From Dasypus novemcinctus (lineage: Eukaryota > Chordata > Mammalia > Cingulata > Dasypodidae), in the NCBI RefSeq assembly GCF_030445035.2, contig NC_080677.1, forward strand, positions 110,787,263 through 110,851,262: DNA of 64,000 nucleotides. The letters are read 5' to 3'. The position numbers were made by a program, and so were the translations under genes. The first letter of the stretch is position 1. The number at the start of each line of letters is the position of its first letter. Positions 58,331-64,000 of this stretch are shown here, piece after piece. The notes below the pieces were generated by a model that made no database searches, was not told the DNA's origin, and saw only the letters and a program-made list of their open reading frames with translations.

Positions 58331-60460
58331 TCTTAATTGCAAATTTATATAATTTAATTTTTAATAATGACTGTGCTCACATATTTCCTGAACTCTTGAG
58401 CTGGTACAAGCTAGCTTCAACATGCCATTGCAAGTAAGGTGGCACAATGAGGCTGGTTCTGGGAGAATGGATAAAAATTGAAAACTGGAACCAGATGCCA
58501 CTTCCAGAATGAAGAATCATTACTGGGTTGAGGCTGGCAAGAACAGAAAGCAGACATGAAGGGTCAGGTCTCTTTCTCCTCCTCCAGAGGCCCAGCCTTC
58601 TTCCAGCACCTCCTATTTTCCTGAGCCTAAGGGGGATACCTGGCTAAATGCAAAGATGGTTCAGAGTCCCAGCCATTGTATCAAAAGCAGAGAACAGAAG
58701 GGTAGGTTTGGAGCTCAGCACTAACAGCTTAATAGTCAGGCACACTGGACTTGCTAGAAGACTTTTCAGTCCCTTGCATTCAGTTCAGCTATCACTGTGA
58801 GGTTTCCTTTGGACTATGAAGCTATTTAGTCAAGGAGACAGATATTTCTGGCTACTTATATTCACATTTTGTATCTTATTTTGAGAAATTTATCACTTGT
58901 ACCTTATTTTGAGGGGCATAACATAAGAAATGTATAATATGTATTTTTAAAACATGCTACATTTTGCTTTCGTTATATTTCCAAGAGTGAATTGACTGAA
59001 TTTTCTCAAGAAGTCTTCCTAATTTTCTATTAAAATTTATGGTAAAATAGCATTTGGTGTATGAAAATTTAATGTACAAAAAAACCTTTTCAGAAGCATA
59101 TATGTTCTTTAAGTACAGTGAGGATCCCTTGTGATGCCTGGAAATCCACCACTACTCTTAAAGAAAAAGCAATTTCTTAAAGAGGCTTTGCATGCCAGGG
59201 AAGGATTAATTCACTCGCTAACAGGCTGGGCCCTTGAGCCAGTTCATTTTCTCCTTGCTAAGTAGCCCAAGATGAGCGGAATTGCTCTTTCTGGCTCCCC
59301 AGGATCAGTCCAATATCTTTCCTGCAACCTCTGGGCATGGTGCAGTCCCACAGCACATTCACACTAACGATCCAAGCTGCTACTGCAGCATCTGCTCTTA
59401 TGACTTTTGGACTCACCAGCCAGAGGAAATCCAACCTGGGAAGGTCTGCTAGAGCAGACTTCTCGCAGCATACCAACCATTTCATTGCCTTCTTGACACT
59501 TTATTTTTAGCTTGGCCCTTGAAAATGAATGAAAGTTTAATGCCCACCCCCACTCTTAATGTAGTGCATCTTATTGTGGAAAGTTTCAGAAGTATGGAAA
59601 ATAAAATACAATTTGAAGTCCTGCAGCTTAATCTTAACAGGAAAAGAATTCTAACGACATTTTCCTTAGCCTCAAAAACGCGCAGTTTACTTAAAAGATG
59701 CTGTGGGGTTTGTTTTCTTTTTATGGAAATATTTAATGGGGAGAAGTAAACACAATTTGATTTCTGTTGCTCTTTACTTCCGGAGTGGCCTCCAAGGATC
59801 CTAGAACTGCCTTTGTGACACCCCACCAGAGCTCTCCATACCCCTGTTCATAGTTTACCTCCCTGCTGTCCTATTCTATCAGTGTCCTGCTCTTTGCAGT
59901 TCAGTTTTTTAAATTGTAGTTTATTCTGGGGAGAATGAGTCAGGTGGCCATCTTGCCATGACAAATTCATTTGGAGGAAGAGAAACGCCTTGCCAGAACG
60001 GTCAAGATCCCAGCAGAGATCGCAGGCAAGAGTTCAGTTACTACACGGGATAGCAAATCAATACATTTGTGGAAATACACAAAGTGATGGGGGAGCTCAC
60101 TGGAGAAAGAGAGTGGGAACATCCCTTCCCTTTCAGTGATTCCAGTTCTTGTCTTTCACCTTTCTCACAGTGGTCCCACCACTTCACTGAAGTCCAGGGG
60201 CCGCCCCTAACTTCCCCCTACCTCACCTTTCTTCCTACTCTCACCCTTAGGGCAGGCATATTAGCATTTCAATCAGTTATCTCCCCTTGGACCTGCCATT
60301 CATATGCAGATATTTTCTCCTGTCAAGGCTGGATTGAGATTTCATTTTAGAGGAAACTGGCTCTGGTAATTTCAGTGAGGGGAGGAAATGATAATTAACA
60401 TGTGCTTTTTGAACTGAAAGTTGCTACTATTCTGTTCTTCAGCAAGAAATTGAAAGGTGG
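58331..60460. other. Unassigned sequence
   Basis: Unique DNA with no recognised gene or repeat. Frames at 59258-59826 on the minus strand have no known domain. Confidence 0.45.
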
Positions 60461-60461
60461 C

Positions 60462-60705
60462 ATAATAGCTGTTAAAACCTAGACTTTGAGGGTATCAACA
60501 CCAGCACTGGCACTTACTTGCTGTGCGACCTTGAGCAAGTCTTAACCTCCCCATGCATCAGTTACTTCAGATGTCAAGTAGAGGTAAGCATGTGATTTTT
60601 TTGGTAGTATTTTCACTGCAAAAGAATTAAAGGGCTAATAGGCCCAGTGCTTAACCCAATGCCTCCACACATTAGTAATCACTCAGTAAATAGTAAGAAT
60701 GTGAT
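60462..60705 (+). mobile_element. MIR SINE, nearly full length
   Basis: 'cagcactggcacttacttgc', 'tgtgcgaccttgagcaagtc', 'ttaacctccccatgcatcag' and a 3' end 'taatcactcagtaaatag' run in MIR order. Confidence 0.85.
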
Positions 60706-60954
60706 TTCAAGAAAAGAATCGTGGTCAGTTACCGCCCTTATGCTTGGATAAGAGTGCGGAGTTCGGGCAAGGTGACCCAGGCTGTGATCTATTTGACAAA
60801 CTCAGCTTCTTGTCAAGAACTTTGAATAGTGATTGGCTGGGTTTGGAGCTGTGGAATTGTTCTGTGTACTGAGTCCTGCCATTTCTTCCTCAACCCTGTT
60901 CTGGAGTTCTAGGAGTGAGATAAGGGCATTTTCTAACCCCACATACCCATCCTG

Positions 60955-61210
60955 GATCAGTCAGGGTTTTCCAGAAAAAAAGAACCGACAGGAGATATAT
61001 AATATATATATTAAGAGATTTATTATAGGAATTGGCTCTCATGACTATGGGGATTGGCAAGTCCCAAGTGAGTAGGGCAGGCATGTGATGGGAACTCAAT
61101 GGTGACACTGAATTCCCCAGGAGAAGCCTCAGGTTGGGACCTCCAATGAAGATGACAATGAATCCTTCAGGAGAAGCTGGCTGGCTGAAGTAGAGAGGGT
61201 ACCCTGAAGA
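60955..61210. mobile_element. Interspersed repeat of uncertain LTR family
   Basis: 'tcagggttttccagaaaaaa', 'attaagagatttattatagg' and 'aattggctctcatgactatg' match a common mammalian LTR-type repeat whose exact name I cannot fix. Confidence 0.45.
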
Positions 61211-61436
61211 TGAGAGGAGATAATAGTTGTGAACATGGTTTGATAAATAAAGGTCTTATAAAATGTATTTTGTTGTTACAAAACAAGTAAGTGATCAGGA
61301 CGAATAGTCCCTTCTCTAACTTTGTGCATAACATAGGCCTTTGGTCTTCTCTCATAAACTGCTATGTTGTCCATAAATGCAGAGAATTTTTAAAATGTGA
61401 AGTTGAACTGGTAAGTAACTTTAAGGGTCAGTGAAG

Positions 61437-61850
61437 GGAAGCAGATATGGCTCAACTGATAGAGCGTCCGCCTACCATATGGAGGGTCCAGGGTTCGATA
61501 CCCAAGGCCTCCTGACCCATGTGGCAAGCTGGCCCACACGCAATGCTGCTGCACTCAAGGAGGGCTGTGCCACACAGGGGCACCCCCGTGTAGGGTGAGC
61601 CCCACACGCAAGGAGTGTACTTGCAAGGAGAGCCGCCCCACGTGAAGAAAAAAAGCACAGCCCGCCCAGGAGTGGTGCCACACACATGGAGAGCTGACAC
61701 AGAAAGATGATGTAACAAAAAAGAGACACAATTTCCTGGTGCCACCTGACAATACAAGCGGATACAGAAGAACACACAGTGAATGGACATAGAGAGCAGA
61801 CAACAGAGGGGATAGGGAGAGAAATAAATAAAATAAATATTAAAAAAAAA
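61437..61850 (+). mobile_element. DAS-type SINE
   Basis: Head 'gcagatatggctcaactgat', B box-like 'gggttcgatacc', body, tail 'gagaaataaataaaataaat' and poly(A). Perfect 10-bp duplication 'gtcagtgaag' at 61427-61436 and 61851-61860. Confidence 0.93.
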
Positions 61851-61969
61851 GTCAGTGAAGAAGATTAACAGATGTAGGGATTGCAAGAGGGCAGAATGTA
61901 ATATATTAAATATTTGTAACTTGCAAATTAAGTGTATTTTATCAAGTATTACGGAACACTTTGTGACGG

Positions 61970-62040
61970 TTTAGGCGCTGGACACAATGGTAAATAGGGA
62001 CATGGTACATGCCCTGGAGATTAGCCAGTAAACAAAGCCA
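61970..62040 (-). mobile_element. Short L2 fragment, antisense
   Basis: 'taggcgctggacacaatggt' and 'catgccctggagattagcca' resemble reversed L2. Confidence 0.45.
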
Positions 62041-62084
62041 TAGTAACTAATAACCTTCATTCCCTCCCAACCACCCATTCCCAC

Positions 62085-62445
62085 AAAACAGCAGGAGTTT
62101 ATTGACACACCTTTTGGAGGCTAGCAGAAGTCCTAAATCAAGGAATGGGCAAAGTTTGCTTTCTCCCTAAAGATGGTAGTGTTCTGGCTCTGGTTGCCAG
62201 CATTCCGTGGGGTTCCTTGGCTTTCCCACCACTTGGCTAGTCCTCTCCTTTCTCACTTCTGTGACTTCCCGACCCTCTTTCTAAGGCTTCTGGGAATCTG
62301 GATTAAGACCACCCTCATTCGGTTGGGCCACACCTTAACTAAAAATAGCTCTTAAAGAAATCCTATTTATAATGGGTCCCTACTCATAAGGATGGGGACT
62401 GAGATGAAGAATGTTTTTCCTGGGGTGTGTAACTCAGTCTATCAC
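62085..62445 (-). mobile_element. MaLR-like LTR, antisense
   Basis: 'caggagtttattgacacacc', 'ttggaggctagcagaagtcc', 'accctcattcggttgggcca' and 'gtaactcagtctatcacaa' mirror the LTR at 19655-20123 and the Xenarthra-type family. Confidence 0.7.
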
Positions 62446-62899
62446 AAAACCTAATTCAAAATTCCTGCTCTCTAAAGCTTCTTTAACTGTTTGCTCACAA
62501 AATCTATAATACCACCCAGCCATTATCCTTGGAATGTTCCAGAGTTTGATGCTTAGATGTCTTCTCTTGTTAAAATTTACTCATGCTCATTCAGTCCTGT
62601 TGGCTTTAAATGTCATGTGTGTGCTCATGGCTCCCCATTTTATATCTGTTTGACTCTCTTCAAAACTCCTTTAACTCTAACAGGCTTCTGACAGCTCTAA
62701 TAGGCATCTACGCCTGTGTAACAGGCTAGAACTGAGCTAATGATTTTCTCCCACAGACTTCCTTATCTCAGCCAAAGATAACCTATATCTTTTCAGTTCT
62801 GCAGACTCAAAACCATGAAGTTAACCTTGACCGTCTTTTTAAATTCATATCCAAAAATCCAATCTGTGAAAAAAATCTTAGTGATTTTACCTTCAAAAT

Positions 62900-63320
62900 A
62901 AATCCATGATCCAACTACTGCCGCCATTCTGGAGCAAGCCACCATTATATCTCTCTTGGATTATTGAAAAAGCTTCCTAACTAGTCCCTCTGCTTTCACC
63001 TTTGCCTTCCCCAGTCTGTTTTTAACTTGAGCAGCAAGAGAATGATCATGTTAAAATATGAGTAAGATCAGCCTCTCCTCTAATCAAAACCTTCCAAATT
63101 TCCCAACTCCAAGTAAAAACCAAATTTATTACAATAGCTCCCTTTTACCTCTTTGACTTTGTCTGCACTTTCTCCTTTGTTCACTCTACTCCACCCATAA
63201 TGGCTTCCTTGCTGTTCCTCAGATATGCCAGGAATTCTACCATACCCGTAAGGCCTTTGCATTTATGTTCCCTCTGCCTAGATTACTTTTTCCTTAGATT
63301 AGCCACATGGCCCACACCCT
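62900..63320 (+). mobile_element. L2 LINE fragment
   Basis: 'tctcttggattattgaaaaa', 'cctctaatcaaaaccttcca', 'ttccttgctgttcctcagat', 'gcctttgcatttatgttccc' and 'tctgcctagattactttttc' run in L2 order. Confidence 0.85.
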
Positions 63321-63329
63321 CACATCTTG

Positions 63330-63840
63330 TGTCAGGGTTCAGTCAGGAGACAGATCTCATTGTGATTTGAACAGGAACAATTTAATATGAAGAGTTATCA
63401 ACAGGGGATTGGATGAGTGGGGGCCTGTTAAACTGAGTAAGAGAAGAGTAAAGTATGGAAGAGGCTTAGAGACCTCTAGAATACAGGAATAGCAGATATA
63501 GGGAGCAGGCACCAACCCTAGAGCTGAGATCTAGACCACATTAGAGAGGGCTTGGCTGTGGCTTATTAGATGGTACTGAGGTACCATGGTAGCAGTATTT
63601 ACTAGAATTCCATGCATCACAGTGTGAAAGGAAATCATCCACAGGGAGGTGCTGTACCTCGGAACTCACTGTAAAGATGTCCCCAAGGGTACTGGGAAGC
63701 TCTGCAAGAATTGCCAAACCTGTGACACTTCTTCTGCAAGATGTCCCAATCATCAGATTTCCTCTGCAAAGCCTCATGAGGGTGCCAAGAGAAGCTACCT
63801 ATGGAAGGGGCCATTTGCTGCTGGCCACTGGGACCTATAG
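63330..63840. mobile_element. Interspersed repeat of uncertain LTR family
   Basis: 'gtcagggttcagtcaggaga', 'atttgaacaggaacaattta' and 'atgaagagttatcaacaggg' look like a mammalian LTR-type repeat. The rest to 64000 is unassigned. Confidence 0.4.
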
Positions 63841-64000
63841 GAAAAAAACACCCCCATTGCTTGCTGACTAGCTGAGCACACTGACTGGAACCAGGACGAG
63901 AAGCCTCTTCCTCCTGAATGTCTCTCTTGCCTTCTGTACTGACAATGCTTGAAATAGTGCTCCCTGCAAAGGAGAAACACTAAAAGGATTTGGTTCCATT

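Noticed and set aside
1-64000. CRISPR arrays, operons, phage or bacterial defence genes
   Set aside because: No spaced direct repeats of CRISPR type, no dense long frames and no ribosome-binding layout; the sequence is mammalian.

Overview
The window is nuclear DNA from a placental mammal, most likely an armadillo (Xenarthra, Dasypus-like). The main evidence is at least a dozen copies of a tRNA-headed SINE whose sense strand starts with an A-box-like 'tggctcaatgg' and a B-box-like 'ggttcaaaccc', continues through a GC-rich body and ends in (aaataaat)n plus poly(A). I recognise this as the armadillo DAS-SINE type. Mammal-wide repeats (MIR, L2, MER5, MaLR/MLT1, L1M) are also present. No protein-coding gene, exon chain, tRNA or rRNA gene can be supported. 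The long open frames mostly come from antisense SINE bodies, GC-rich LTR sequence and L1 remnants. The window reads as intergenic or deep intronic sequence.

Layout. 1-2160: L1 ORF2 fragment split by a SINE, then two antisense L1 3' UTR pieces. 2160-12340: mostly unique sequence with one SINE, a small hAT-like DNA transposon (8-bp target duplication), an L1 3' end (17-bp duplication), a probable ERV LTR tail and old L2/MIR/MaLR pieces. 12350-13550: L1M 3' UTR and a (TATC)n microsatellite. 13560-27200: mostly unique, with old MIR, L2 and MER5 and one MaLR LTR; some stretches have the look of conserved non-coding elements. 27200-30720: one SINE, a MaLR LTR and unique DNA. 30723-31724: a complete, GC- and CpG-rich solo LTR of endogenous betaretrovirus-like (ERV2-class) type, flanked by a 6-bp duplication, with CCAAT/TATA promoter, an AGTAAA polyadenylation signal, 59-bp repeats in U3 and eight 23-bp repeats in U5. 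31730-42470: mixed unique DNA with MER5, a second copy of the hAT-like element, a Xenarthra-type LTR, two SINEs, a tiny L1 insertion and an MLT1 LTR. 42480-53960: a dense retroelement nest with an L1M 5' half, inverted L1 ORF2, three LTRs, a 5'-complete but dead L1 with tandem promoter monomers, and SINEs inserted into several of these. 54281-54696: a disrupted FAM136A retrocopy. 54700-64000: unique DNA with two SINEs, an L1M 3' UTR, MIR, L2 and LTR remnants.

The parts do not form a gene system; they are layers of insertions. Nesting gives relative ages: SINEs are younger than the L1 and LTR copies they interrupt. The element with the clearest regulatory potential is the solo LTR at 30723-31724. 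No new enzymatic or defence system was found.
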